DNA of 64,000 nucleotides from Hyphomicrobium sp. (GTDB lineage: Bacteria; Pseudomonadota; Alphaproteobacteria; Rhizobiales; Hyphomicrobiaceae), in NCBI GenBank assembly GCA_002928735.1, contig PERL01000002.1, forward strand, positions 248,001-312,000. The letters are read 5' to 3'. Positions 9,741-17,882 of this stretch are shown here, in pieces. The position numbers and the translations under genes were made by a program. The notes beneath the pieces are model-generated. The model saw only the letters and a program-made list of their open reading frames with translations. It had not been told where the DNA came from and searched no databases. Positions within the stretch are counted from its first letter, which is position 1. Each line of letters starts with the position of its first letter.

Positions 9741-9785
9741 CCTCGGGACCCCGGTCTACGCCGGGGCAGGCAAGCCCGAGGATGA
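9741..9785. repeat. REP-like palindromic repeat
   Basis: A nested palindrome: outer arms CCTCGGG (9741-9747) and CCCGAGG (9775-9781), inner arms CCCCGG (9749-9754) and CCGGGG (9761-9766), ending in ATGAC. Sequence and shape match the dispersed intergenic palindromes common in alphaproteobacteria. It sits between the convergent ubiG and the 93-residue membrane protein and may also act as a transcript end. Only one copy is seen in this window. Confidence 0.65.
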
Positions 9786-9822
9786 CACCGGAGTGTGGGC
9801 GCACGGTGGTGCGTTCGTGTGA

Positions 9823-10104
9823 TCAGGCCGCTGCGAGGCGGGCGCGGGCCCAGGTCCAGATGTTTATGATGAGGCAGAGCACGGGGATGACGGGCGTCGT
9901 GTAGAACATCGCGATGATGAGCGACCAGCCGATGCCTTCCGTAAACGATGTGCTGGAGAGAAGACCGAAGGCGATCACGAGAAAGCCGATCCAGATACCA
10001 TAGGCTATGGCGATCGTGCGAAAATCCGCACGCACGATGAGCCACGCGAGAGCCACCGGCACGAGAACGTAGGCGCTGAGAAGTACCAATCCGCCCGAGA
10101 GCAC
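9823..10104 (-). CDS. small membrane protein of unknown function
   Basis: A 93-residue product beginning at GTG 10104. It is almost wholly hydrophobic, with about three transmembrane segments (4-24, 32-50, 60-85) and a short positively charged C-terminus. It stands alone, convergent with ubiG, with a REP-like palindrome between. No family recognised. The continuous hydrophobic pattern with loop charges makes it a probable real gene. Confidence 0.55.
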   Translation of the reverse strand: MLSGGLVLLSAYVLVPVALAWLIVRADFRTIAIAYGIWIGFLVIAFGLLSSTSFTEGIGWSLIIAMFYTTPVIPVLCLIINIWTWARARLAAA

Positions 10105-10318
10105 AACGCTTTCCTCCGTCGGCCGCGGTGTTCGCGGATTTTCCGGAAAGCAAGGCTACCGCATCTGCGTTAAGGTCTGGTGAGTGTGGGTGTGCGGGAC
10201 AGCCGGGGTTCGATTGCCCGATGAACATTCCGGGAAGCGCTGGAGCTTAAAATACCTGCTCGCAACGTCGAGGCCAACCATCCCGCACAGACATTGCTAA
10301 ATTCAATGGTGTGCACCA

Positions 10319-10342
10319 CGCATACCCCAATTGGGGTATGCG
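10319..10342. promoter_or_regulatory. perfect 24-bp palindrome, possible operator
   Basis: CGCATACCCCAA followed directly by its reverse complement TTGGGGTATGCG, with no mismatch and no spacer. It ends 8 bases past the stop of the LuxR-type regulator and 215 bases upstream of the start of the membrane protein at 10104. A hairpin with no loop is a poor terminator and there is no T run, so a dimeric protein-binding site is more likely. Binding protein unknown. Confidence 0.5.
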
Positions 10343-10350
10343 CGCATTTA

Positions 10351-11475
10351 TCAGCGGCTCTGCACGGGTCCGAACGATGCCTTGATTAGCAGGGCGATCA
10401 GGTCTGACTGCCGGCTCGTGCCGGTCTTCGCCATCAGCGATTTGAGCTGGGTGCGGGCCGTGTGCAGGCTGATGCTGAACAATTCAGAAATTTCTTTCAC
10501 GTCGCTACCCTTTGCCAATGCGTTGGCGAGGCGCAGTTCGGCGGGGGTCAGGCGATATGCGCGGGCGAGGAAATCAGAGCGGACTTCCCGGTTCGCATCC
10601 GGATCGACGATGACGAGGATGGCATTGGCGCGCTGAAACAGGTCGGGTGTCTCTGCGATCAGCGGCATGGCATAGACCGCTAAAGGCCCACCGCCGGGGC
10701 GCGGCAGCGGTGCAAACGGCGCATCGATATGGCGTTTCAAGCTGTAGCCGCCGGGCCCGACCTCCCTGATCAGTCGCTGCAGGTCCTCGTCGGCAATCTT
10801 ATCGATGGCGGATAGCCGGCCGGCGATGAGGTTCAAGCCGACGCCGACCAAGGCTTCGGCGTGAGCGTTCATACGCACGACGCGGCCATCGACGCCGAGC
10901 AGGATGCCGCCGCACGCCATGCGCTCGAAGGTTTCCAGCATGCCGTCGGTGCGTTCGCGGGAAAAGCGGGCGGCGATGTGAGCGGCGCGCTCGATGTGCG
11001 GAAAGATCGCTTCAATGGCCTCGAGTTCGGCGGGGCCGAAGCGCTCTTCACCCAGAGACCGCTGGCAGCTGAAGATGAGTGGTGCGCCATCAACGAATCC
11101 AACGATGCCCGCCTCGCGATGGAAGCCGCGGCGTGTCATTTCGACGTTGAAAGGAATGTGTGCGGTTTCCCAATCCGTGAACAGATGGCCGTCGGTGATC
11201 GCGCGGCGAGGTGGCGACAATCGCATCGCGCGTTCGGGACGCGGGTTGTGGACGTATTGGCCTTCGCCGGCTAGCCAGTGGAAGAATTCGTCGCCACCAG
11301 GGGAGTTGAAAAATCCAATGCTTGGTTTGACGGTACTTCCGAAGAGGGCTGCGCTGCCCGCGCCGATCGCATCCGCAATCTCGTCGAGGACTGTGCCCCA
11401 AAGTCGTGGATCGACAGCCGCCTCATAAATGCGGCCGACGGTGGCTTCGAGTTGGCTCGCTCTCACGCGGTTCAT
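10351..11475 (-). CDS. LuxR-type helix-turn-helix transcriptional regulator
   Basis: A 374-residue protein whose C-terminus (about 308-365) is a LuxR/GerE helix-turn-helix: Leu-Thr-Pro-Ala-Glu-Leu-Arg-Leu-Ala, then Val-Lys-Glu-Ile-Ser-Glu-Leu-Phe and Ser-Leu-His-Thr-Ala-Arg-Thr-Gln-Leu-Lys. The central part (about 180-260) resembles a PAS fold (Gly-Ile-Leu-Leu-Gly-Val-Asp-Gly-Arg-Val-Val-Arg-Met-Asn). The N-terminal 170 residues have no clear domain. There is no acyl-homoserine lactone-binding signature and no synthase nearby, so quorum sensing should not be assumed. Target unknown; the palindrome at 10319 is a candidate site. Confidence 0.8.
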   Translation of the reverse strand: MNRVRASQLEATVGRIYEAAVDPRLWGTVLDEIADAIGAGSAALFGSTVKPSIGFFNSPGGDEFFHWLAGEGQYVHNPRPERAMRLSPPRRAITDGHLFTDWETAHIPFNVEMTRRGFHREAGIVGFVDGAPLIFSCQRSLGEERFGPAELEAIEAIFPHIERAAHIAARFSRERTDGMLETFERMACGGILLGVDGRVVRMNAHAEALVGVGLNLIAGRLSAIDKIADEDLQRLIREVGPGGYSLKRHIDAPFAPLPRPGGGPLAVYAMPLIAETPDLFQRANAILVIVDPDANREVRSDFLARAYRLTPAELRLANALAKGSDVKEISELFSISLHTARTQLKSLMAKTGTSRQSDLIALLIKASFGPVQSR

Positions 11476-11655
11476 GGGTCCCTCCCGATCGCGGAGGTGA
11501 GGTTAGCAGTGGTGCGAGATGCGGGGAAGGGCCGGTTGCGCGGCGGGTTTCAGTGTTTCAGTTCGGTCCGCGATCATCTGTGTTTCGCTCTGGACATGAT
11601 GGGTTCTGGACGGGGTGGGGTGTTGGGGGCAGCATAGGCTTCAAATCATCAAATT

Positions 11656-12732
11656 GTGAGGCGTGTGATGTGGCGTGAGCGGTGCATTGGGATTTTGGGG
11701 GCTGGGGTCATTGCGGTGGCGTCGAGCGTGCCGAGCGCAGAGGCGTGTACGCGATTTGTGTATCAGGGCGGCGGAGGGCAGGTCGTCACCGGACGATCGA
11801 TGGATTGGAAAGAGGATATTGGGACCAATCTGTGGGTTTTTCCGAAGGGCATGGCGCGGACCGGGGAGACGGGGCCGAATTCGATCAAATGGACCTCAAA
11901 GTACGGCAGCGTGATCGCGTCGGGGTATGACGTCGCGACGACGGACGGGCTCAACGAGGCGGGGCTGGTCGCCAACGTGCTGTGGCTGGTGGAGTCGGAG
12001 TATCCCGAATACGACGGCAAGACGCCGGGGCTCGCCATTTCGGCTTGGGCGCAATTTGTGCTCGATAGCTATGCGACGGTCGCGGAGGCCGTTGAGGGTT
12101 TGCGGGCGGAGCCGTTCACGATCGTAACGGCGAAGGTGCCAGGCTCGGACATGCTGGCGACCGTGCATCTCTCGCTCTCCGACACGAGCGGCGACAGCGC
12201 GATTATCGAATACATCGGCGGCAAACAGGTGATCCACCACGGCCGTCAGTATCAGGTGATGACCAATTCTCCGGTGTTCGATCAGCAGTTGGCGCTGAAC
12301 GCGTATTGGAAAGAGATAGGGGGGACGGTGATGCTGCCGGGCACGAACCGGGCGGCGGACCGCTTTGCGCGGGCGTCGTTTTACGTCAATGCGATCCCAA
12401 AAACGGACAACGCGGTGGAGACGATTGCGAGCGCATTCAGCGTGATCCGGAATGCGTCGGTGCCGTTCGGGATTTCGACACCGGATCAGCCGAACATCTC
12501 TTCAACGCGCTGGCGGACGGTGATCGATCACAAGCGCGGGCTCTATTTCTTCGAGAGCGTGCTGACGCCGAACGTGTTCTGGGTGGATCTGGCGAAATTC
12601 GATCTGTCGGCGGTGACGGGCAAAGTGATGAAACTCGATCTCGGGCCGGGTCAAACGACGATTTATTCGGGTGTAGCGAACGGCCAATTCAAAGAAACAA
12701 AGCCGTTCCGGTTTTTGGGGTTGGCTGAATAG
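11656..12732 (+). CDS. secreted linear amide C-N hydrolase, choloylglycine hydrolase/penicillin acylase family
   Basis: A 358-residue Ntn-hydrolase. Residues 1-30 are a signal peptide ending Ser-Ala-Glu-Ala, and the next residue, Cys31, would become the N-terminal nucleophile of the mature enzyme (Cys-Thr-Arg-Phe). The family's Arg and Asp near the active site are visible in Gly-Arg-Ser-Met-Asp-Trp (47-52), and Asn-Glu-Ala-Gly-Leu (about 102) and Met-Thr-Asn-Ser-Pro (about 203) are also typical. Related enzymes cleave bile-salt, penicillin V or N-acyl-homoserine lactone amides; the substrate here cannot be told. Export implies a periplasmic or extracellular role. An in-frame ATG at 11668 is an alternative start. 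Confidence 0.88.
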   Translation: MRRVMWRERCIGILGAGVIAVASSVPSAEACTRFVYQGGGGQVVTGRSMDWKEDIGTNLWVFPKGMARTGETGPNSIKWTSKYGSVIASGYDVATTDGLNEAGLVANVLWLVESEYPEYDGKTPGLAISAWAQFVLDSYATVAEAVEGLRAEPFTIVTAKVPGSDMLATVHLSLSDTSGDSAIIEYIGGKQVIHHGRQYQVMTNSPVFDQQLALNAYWKEIGGTVMLPGTNRAADRFARASFYVNAIPKTDNAVETIASAFSVIRNASVPFGISTPDQPNISSTRWRTVIDHKRGLYFFESVLTPNVFWVDLAKFDLSAVTGKVMKLDLGPGQTTIYSGVANGQFKETKPFRFLGLAE

Positions 12733-12735
12733 CAA

Positions 12736-12760
12736 CGGCGGAGCACGGGGTGCTCCGCCG
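12736..12760. terminator. hairpin between convergent genes
   Basis: Perfect 11-bp arms CGGCGGAGCAC and GTGCTCCGCCG around a GGG loop, placed 4 bases after the amidase stop and 7 bases before the end of the opposite gene at 12768. No T run follows on either side, so efficient intrinsic termination is uncertain. Confidence 0.55.
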
Positions 12761-12767
12761 CCGGGCG

Positions 12768-13061
12768 TTAGCGGCCCATGAACTTCGACTTGATGAAGCC
12801 GAGGACGGCAGCGGTCAGTGCGCCGGAGACGCCGCCGGTGGCGAAGCCCTGGGCGATGGCCGCGAAGTCGAGGCCGGCCGACATGTCACCGCCGCCCAAA
12901 CCGAGGAGGCCGCCGAGGATCGGGCCGGCGAGGCCGCCACCCAATGCCCCGGTGATCGTATTGCCGATCGGGCCGAGGCTGATGTTCTTGGCGGCGGCAC
13001 CCGTGGCGTTGCCGCCGATGGCGCCGGCTGCGGCTTGAACGAGAATGCTTGTCAAATCCAT
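12768..13061 (-). CDS. small Gly/Ala-rich protein of unknown function
   Basis: A 97-residue product made largely of Gly, Ala, Leu and Ile, with glycine-zipper-like patterns (Gly-Ala-Leu-Gly-Gly-Gly-Leu-Ala-Gly-Pro-Ile-Leu-Gly-Gly-Leu-Leu-Gly) across residues 35-60 and a short basic end (Lys-Ser-Lys-Phe-Met-Gly-Arg). No signal peptide is obvious. Such composition suggests membrane association. Similar small proteins occur in Hyphomicrobiales, but no function is known. It converges on the amidase gene with a hairpin between them. Confidence 0.65.
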   Translation of the reverse strand: MDLTSILVQAAAGAIGGNATGAAAKNISLGPIGNTITGALGGGLAGPILGGLLGLGGGDMSAGLDFAAIAQGFATGGVSGALTAAVLGFIKSKFMGR

Positions 13062-13305
13062 GGTGTGGTCTCCCTGGGGCCGCCGCTTAAGCGACTGACC
13101 CGGTCTTCCCCAAATTGGCGCGCAGCTCGACCGCGACGCGACGGCCGCAACGCGGCCGCGGGCGGGACATTAGACTGATTTGATCACAGTTCTGAGCGTT
13201 TCCTTCGCACAGGAGTTTTGCGCTGCAGTAGTGAGACTTTCCCGGCGGGCGCGCCCGTGATTTGATCCGCTAACCCTTGCGGACCAGAAGCGGACCCCAT
13301 CAGCC

Positions 13306-13935
13306 ATGAAAGCCTTCATTCTCTCCTCGAGTCCGCGGCGAAACGGGAATTCCGCATTGATGGCGGAGGCGGTGCGCGAGGGCCTAATGGCTGCGGGGCA
13401 CGCGGTGGATTTCGTCTATGCGGACGATGTTCTGGCGGGTTTCTTGCGCGATTGCCGGCAATGCCGGCGCGCCGATGGGTCGTGCGCGATCGAGGACAAT
13501 TTTCGCGACGTCTTCCTAGAGCGGTTTCTGCCGGCGGACGGGTTCATCGCGGCAACGCCGGTCTACTGGTACGGCGCGTCGGCGCAGTTGAAGGCGTTTT
13601 TCGACCGGTCGTTTTGCTACTACGCGGCGTCGTATCCGGGGTCGGCGGACGTGATCCGGCAGATGATGGGCAAGCGCATTGGACTGGTGCTGGCGTCAGA
13701 GGAGACATTTCCGATGGTGTCCGGTGGGATCGTCTCGCAAATGCAGGAATATGCGCGCTACACGCGCGGGACATTCGCCGGCGTTGTGCACGGGATCGGC
13801 AATGCACGGGGCGAGGTGGCGCGCGATCCCAACGATCCCATCGGGCATGCGCGGCGGTTTGGTGAGACGTTTTTCACGCGGCATGCGAGCGACTATCAGA
13901 TCGATACGCCGCGCGGTGGACGCGTTTGGGGATAG
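13306..13935 (+). CDS. NADPH-dependent FMN reductase / flavodoxin-fold protein
   Basis: A 209-residue flavodoxin-fold protein. The phosphate-binding loop for FMN is at the N-terminus (Leu-Ser-Ser-Ser-Pro-Arg-Arg-Asn-Gly-Asn-Ser, 6-16), and Ala-Thr-Pro-Val-Tyr-Trp-Tyr-Gly (83-90) forms the second flavin loop, followed by Leu-Lys-Ala-Phe-Phe-Asp-Arg. A Cys-Arg-Gln-Cys pair (50-53) is in the position seen in iron-sulfur flavoprotein-like members but is not enough for a cluster. It probably reduces FMN or a quinone or aromatic substrate using NAD(P)H. It is a single gene. Confidence 0.85.
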   Translation: MKAFILSSSPRRNGNSALMAEAVREGLMAAGHAVDFVYADDVLAGFLRDCRQCRRADGSCAIEDNFRDVFLERFLPADGFIAATPVYWYGASAQLKAFFDRSFCYYAASYPGSADVIRQMMGKRIGLVLASEETFPMVSGGIVSQMQEYARYTRGTFAGVVHGIGNARGEVARDPNDPIGHARRFGETFFTRHASDYQIDTPRGGRVWG

Positions 13936-13944
13936 CAGCGCCGA

Positions 13945-14337
13945 TCAGGCTGCAGGGTTGCGGCGGCGGCGGATTTCGTCTTTGAGCGTTTCGACGTTGC
14001 GGACGTTGGAACGATAGAAGATGTCGAACAGCGTCCCGATGATAGGCACCAGACCGATGGCGATGTCGGTGGCAGAATTGACGGCCATGCGCCGTATGAG
14101 GGCTTTGTCAGCGCCGAGGCGGCGGGCGGCGAGGATAATCTTAATCGCCAGCGTGGCGGTGACGAGGTCGCCGGCTATGGGGACGAAGCCGATGACGGGG
14201 TCCCAGCCGAAGCGGACGTTCGTTAAGGGAATGCGGAACCGGCGGTCGAGGGTCTCGGCGAGGCGGTCGATCTCATCGAGGAGGCGGGCATATTCGGGGT
14301 GGACCGGTTCATTCGGCTCAGGAATTTTGAATTGCAT
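13945..14337 (-). CDS. DUF4112 domain protein
   Basis: A 130-residue protein matching DUF4112: Arg-Phe-Gly-Trp-Asp-Pro-Val-Ile-Gly-Phe-Val-Pro-Ile-Ala-Gly-Asp (43-58), a hydrophobic segment, then Asp-Ile-Ala-Ile-Gly-Leu-Val-Pro-Ile-Ile-Gly-Thr-Leu-Phe-Asp (90-104) and a basic end. The paired Gly-x-x-Pro-x-x-Gly-Asp/Asp motifs and two hydrophobic stretches suggest a small membrane protein. Function of the family is unknown. It converges on the FMN reductase gene with only 9 bases between stops. Confidence 0.85.
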   Translation of the reverse strand: MQFKIPEPNEPVHPEYARLLDEIDRLAETLDRRFRIPLTNVRFGWDPVIGFVPIAGDLVTATLAIKIILAARRLGADKALIRRMAVNSATDIAIGLVPIIGTLFDIFYRSNVRNVETLKDEIRRRRNPAA

Positions 14338-14428
14338 AGCCGATCCGGTCTATTCAGGCGCTGCTGAGACGGCGTTGGGGTGCGCGATCATCCATATGGC
14401 ATCGGCTTAGCCGATTGTTCTATATTGT

Positions 14429-15778
14429 GTGCCGAAGCCCGCCGCCATCACGTTGCTGCCGGGCAAAACCCCTAGGCCCCCGTTGTTTACCGAAATTGCC
14501 GTCGTCGTCGTTCTTATTGTTCTGAACGGCTTGCTCGCCATGTCCGAATTGGCCGTGGTGTCGTCGCGTCCCGCCCGGCTGCAAGTGATGCGCGATCAGG
14601 GATCGTCCGGGGCGGGGACGGCCATGCGGCTGGCGGAGGATCCGGGCCGTTTTCTGTCGACTGTGCAGATAGGAATTACGCTCGTCGGCGTGCTGTCGGG
14701 CGCGTTCTCGGGCGCCACGCTCGGCGCGCGGCTAGCGGATTGGCTGGAGACGCAGGGGCTTTCGGATGCGGCTGCCGACACCGTCGGGGTGATGCTGGTC
14801 GTGGTGGCGATTACGTACCTGTCGCTGATCGTCGGGGAACTTGTCCCGAAGCAGATCGCGCTGCGCGATCCGGAGCGGGTGGCGGCGCGCGTTGCGCCGG
14901 CGATGGCGATCCTGTCGCGGTTATCGGCGCCCGTGGTTTGGGTGCTCGATACGTCGGGCAAATTGATCTTGCGCCTGCTTGGACAGCATGGCGAGTCGGA
15001 GCAGCGCGTCACTGAAGAAGAGGTCAAGACCATCATTGCCGAGGCGGAAAGCGCTGGCGTGCTGGAGGCGGAAGAGAAGGAGATGATCGCGGGCGTGATG
15101 CGCCTTGCCGATCGCACTGCGACAGGATTGATGACGCCGCGGCGTGATGTGGAAATTTTGAATCTTGCCGATCAGCCCTTGAACATCCTCGCCAAGCTGC
15201 GCGCGACGAAGCGGTCGCGGCTTCCCGTTCAAGATGGGGATGCGGATGAGATCGTGGGCGTGGTGACCGTAAAGGATCTCTACGACCGGCTTGCAGCCCA
15301 AGAAGCAGCAGGGGAGCTGCAGGACATTCGTGCGGTTGCCGATATCCAAGTCGCGCCGGTGGTCAGCGACAACACGCGGGCGCTGGATGTGTTGAAGGCC
15401 ATCCGCTCTTCAACGGTGCATATGGCGCTGGTGTTTGACGAGTATGGCCACTTCGAGGGCATCATTACGTCGAGCGATGTGCTGGAAGCGATTACGGGTG
15501 CATTCCAGGAAGAAGGCGAGGACGAACCGGCGTTCGTTGTGCGCCACGACGGGTCGTTCCTCGTTGCAGGCTGGATGCCGGTGGACGAATTCGCGGAAAG
15601 GATCGCGATGCCGCTCGACCCGGAGGCCGATTACGAGACGGTGGCCGGCCTCGTGCTCGATGTGCTGCACCGGCTGCCCGACGTAGGCGAAAGCTTCGAG
15701 CACAATTCATGGCGCTTCGAAGTGGTCGATCTCGACGGGCGGCGGATCGATAAGATCCTGGTCAGCCGCGCAGCCTGA
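14429..15778 (+). CDS. hemolysin-family CNNM/CBS transporter
   Basis: A 449-residue inner-membrane protein. Residues about 20-190 are the CNNM (DUF21) transmembrane domain, including Asn-Gly-Leu-Leu-Ala-Met-Ser-Glu-Leu-Ala-Val-Val (33-44) and Gly-Glu-Leu-Val-Pro-Lys-Gln-Ile. Two CBS domains follow (about 215-335), then a CorC_HlyC domain at the end (about 355-440). Relatives are linked to magnesium or cobalt efflux, although 'hemolysin' is the historical name. The start is a GTG with no clear ribosome site; a TTG 54 bases later is possible. A second, distinct family member lies at 37491. Confidence 0.9.
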   Translation: MPKPAAITLLPGKTPRPPLFTEIAVVVVLIVLNGLLAMSELAVVSSRPARLQVMRDQGSSGAGTAMRLAEDPGRFLSTVQIGITLVGVLSGAFSGATLGARLADWLETQGLSDAAADTVGVMLVVVAITYLSLIVGELVPKQIALRDPERVAARVAPAMAILSRLSAPVVWVLDTSGKLILRLLGQHGESEQRVTEEEVKTIIAEAESAGVLEAEEKEMIAGVMRLADRTATGLMTPRRDVEILNLADQPLNILAKLRATKRSRLPVQDGDADEIVGVVTVKDLYDRLAAQEAAGELQDIRAVADIQVAPVVSDNTRALDVLKAIRSSTVHMALVFDEYGHFEGIITSSDVLEAITGAFQEEGEDEPAFVVRHDGSFLVAGWMPVDEFAERIAMPLDPEADYETVAGLVLDVLHRLPDVGESFEHNSWRFEVVDLDGRRIDKILVSRAA

Positions 15779-15808
15779 GTTGGCTGCGCGGCCGACGGCC
15801 CCTCCCCG

Positions 15809-16300
15809 TTAGACGAGTGCGGACGTTTTGGATGCGTAGCTACCCGGATCGAGATTTGGGACGAGTTCAGCGGGGTCTTTCGACTTCTTGAGGCTGCCTT
15901 CGAGAAGGGCGCCTTCGGCAACCGACAGCGATTGATGCAGAATATCGGCGTCAACTTCGGCGGTGGGGTGGACCACCACGACGGCTGCGCGAATAGCGCC
16001 TTTGATGCCGCCATGGACTTCGATTTTTTCGGCCGAGACTGTGCCGATGACGGAGCCCTCTGAGCTGATCGTCACCTGCTTGCCAACCACGTCGCCACGA
16101 ACGTCGCCATCAATCTGTAGCTTATTTTGCGAGATGATCGCGATGTTCTGGCCAAGAATGGTGAGGTCCGTGCCGATGACGGACAGGCCTGACGTTTGAT
16201 TGGCGGACGCCGCAAACGGCGAACCGGGGGTGGGGGGCGGCGTGGCGCGCAGACCCATTCCCATCATGCCACCATTTTGCGCGGGTTGCGGGTTTGCCAT
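15809..16300 (-). CDS. bactofilin
   Basis: Bactofilins self-assemble without nucleotide into filaments that place cell-shape or envelope factors. The 163-residue product has a disordered Pro/Gly/Met-rich head (1-38), a right-handed beta-helix core (about 40-135) with the periodic pattern Ile-Gly-Thr-Asp-Leu-Thr-Ile ... Gly-Asp-Val-Arg-Gly-Asp-Val-Val-Gly ... Ile-Glu-Val-His-Gly, and a short tail. ATG 16300 has GAGGGAG upstream, and the sequence further up is not protein-like. It diverges from the HdeD-like gene. Confidence 0.92.
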   Translation of the reverse strand: MANPQPAQNGGMMGMGLRATPPPTPGSPFAASANQTSGLSVIGTDLTILGQNIAIISQNKLQIDGDVRGDVVGKQVTISSEGSVIGTVSAEKIEVHGGIKGAIRAAVVVVHPTAEVDADILHQSLSVAEGALLEGSLKKSKDPAELVPNLDPGSYASKTSALV

Positions 16301-16536
16301 GACGTTCAACTCCCTCTCTACATAACGGCCGATTGGACGCGGGACCCTTTTGGGTTCTTCAATCGAACGGCCGGGCGCGGCCGATATTCCCACGCGGGCA
16401 ACAAAGTCGGCGTGCCGGGAATTGCCTGCACTCGCATTAAGGCTGCGTTGTGAGGCCCACATGGCAGGGGGCAATCTGTGTTACGATGATCAAGGGTGGA
16501 CAATTCTTACTGGGGGCCAACACAAAGGGTGCTCTC

Positions 16537-17067
16537 ATGACGATGACGGATCAAACTATCATTTCCGACGATGCCCGCTCGCCCTTGAAACTCGCCGGGA
16601 TCCTTGCGATCGCGCTCGGTATCCTCGCGCTGGCCTCGCCCATGGTGGCCGGGCTTGTCGTGACTTTGGTGCTTGGCGCGAATTTTTTCATTGGCGGCGT
16701 ATTGGAAGCTTTCGCGGCATTCAAAGCCGAACGCTGGCGGGGCACGATTGGATTGATGCTGCTTGCCATCATTAGCATCATCGCCGGCCTCGTCATTTTT
16801 GCCCATCCGGTCCTGGGACTGACGACGTTGACGCTATTTGCAATTATCGCACTCATAGCGGCTGGTCTCGCCAAGATTTATTGGGCGACGCAGGTTCGTA
16901 GCGGCGGCGGCTTCTTGATGTTGAGCGGCGTACTGTCAATCCTCGTCGCCGCCATGATCTTTACCAACTTCCCGTTGTCGGCCTCCTGGGCGCTCGGCGT
17001 TCTCGTCGGCGTGAATCTCATCGTTGAAGGGGCGAGCCTTCTTGCTGTGGTCAAAGCAGCAGACTGA
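16537..17067 (+). CDS. HdeD-family (DUF308) membrane protein
   Basis: A 176-residue protein with about six hydrophobic segments arranged as the repeated DUF308 unit: Ile-Leu-Ala-Ile-Ala-Leu-Gly-Ile-Leu-Ala (20s), Gly-Ala-Asn-Phe-Phe-Ile-Gly-Gly (47-54), Phe-Lys-Ala-Glu-Arg-Trp-Arg-Gly (61-68), then two more pairs. HdeD of enteric bacteria is linked to acid resistance at high cell density; alphaproteobacterial members are of unknown role. ATG 16537 (MTMTDQ) is chosen, as the longer frame from 16450 adds non-conserved sequence. Confidence 0.85.
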   Translation: MTMTDQTIISDDARSPLKLAGILAIALGILALASPMVAGLVVTLVLGANFFIGGVLEAFAAFKAERWRGTIGLMLLAIISIIAGLVIFAHPVLGLTTLTLFAIIALIAAGLAKIYWATQVRSGGGFLMLSGVLSILVAAMIFTNFPLSASWALGVLVGVNLIVEGASLLAVVKAAD

Positions 17068-17882
17068 TCGTTCGGCGTTGACCCACATCTCCCGACTTGT
17101 CCAATCACCCCGGGCAACTTCCGGGGGATGAGAATGCGGCTTGACGCTTTGCCAACCGCTCGTGCCGGTAAAAACGGGACCGGACCGGTGATCATCACGG
17201 TGCATGGGACGAACGACGCGCTGAATCACAATGCCCATGCGCGATGAGCGTGCGGCCGCGACCGTCGCCGAACACTTGGCGGGTGGTTGGGGCGTGTCCC
17301 GCGGCGAGGTCTATGGGCTCGAAATCCGCCAAACTTGGTAAACTCCTGACGCTCTTTTGGGCAAACAGCGAGGCGACGGTTGTCTATCCGCGCGCGCCAT
17401 CGGCCGCCGCTTAAGCTCGACCTCGTTTCAATTTTTGCTTGCTATGTCAGTATGCTGGTGATTTTCCGACTGGCATATGCACGTGCTGGAGTAGCACCGT
17501 TATCCGGCTTCCGTTACGTTCTGATTTTGAACGATTAATGATGTTTACATCGGACCCCGTTGACTCGATCCGTGAGCGGTATGTTAGTTATTGATAAAAC
17601 CTTAACGGGTGTCCGCTGCCCGTAGGCCCCTTCCTCTTGCAATCTCCGGTGGACGAGCGCCCGGGTGCCAGCTGGAGTGTTGGGCGGCAGTGAGCACCTC
17701 CTGCGTCCCTGGTGTTCATGTGCGTATGTGCTCACTCGCCACCGCCGGTAACCGCCTCGCCGGCTCACCGCGCCCCCCATCCCATTCGCAGTTCCATCCA
17801 CCCCGCGCGACGCCCTTGTGCGTCGCGGCGGCCGCCTTTTGCCGCGCACGTGATTTCACCCTGATCCACGACGGAGGACTCG
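17068..17882. other. gene-poor stretch upstream of the RTX gene
   Basis: About 815 bases without a convincing complete gene. The first 270 hold short fragments that resemble a decayed coding region (see 17128-17335). Bases about 17430-17600 are clearly AT-richer than the surroundings and are the likely promoter and leader region of the giant gene at 17883. The remaining frames are Arg/Pro-rich and look like antisense noise. Confidence 0.5.
17128..17335 (+). pseudogene. possible remnant of an alpha/beta-hydrolase-like gene
   Basis: An ATG at 17128, preceded by CCGGGGG, opens a 39-residue frame containing Gly-Pro-Val-Ile-Ile-Thr-Val-His-Gly-Thr-Asn-Asp, which resembles the first strand and oxyanion-hole segment of alpha/beta hydrolases. 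It stops at 17247. A frame shifted by one base (ATG 17231 to stop near 17335) continues with ordinary protein-like sequence (Ala-Glu-His-Leu-Ala-Gly-Gly-Trp-Gly-Val). The two pieces together look like a frameshifted, truncated gene, but the evidence is short. Confidence 0.25.
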
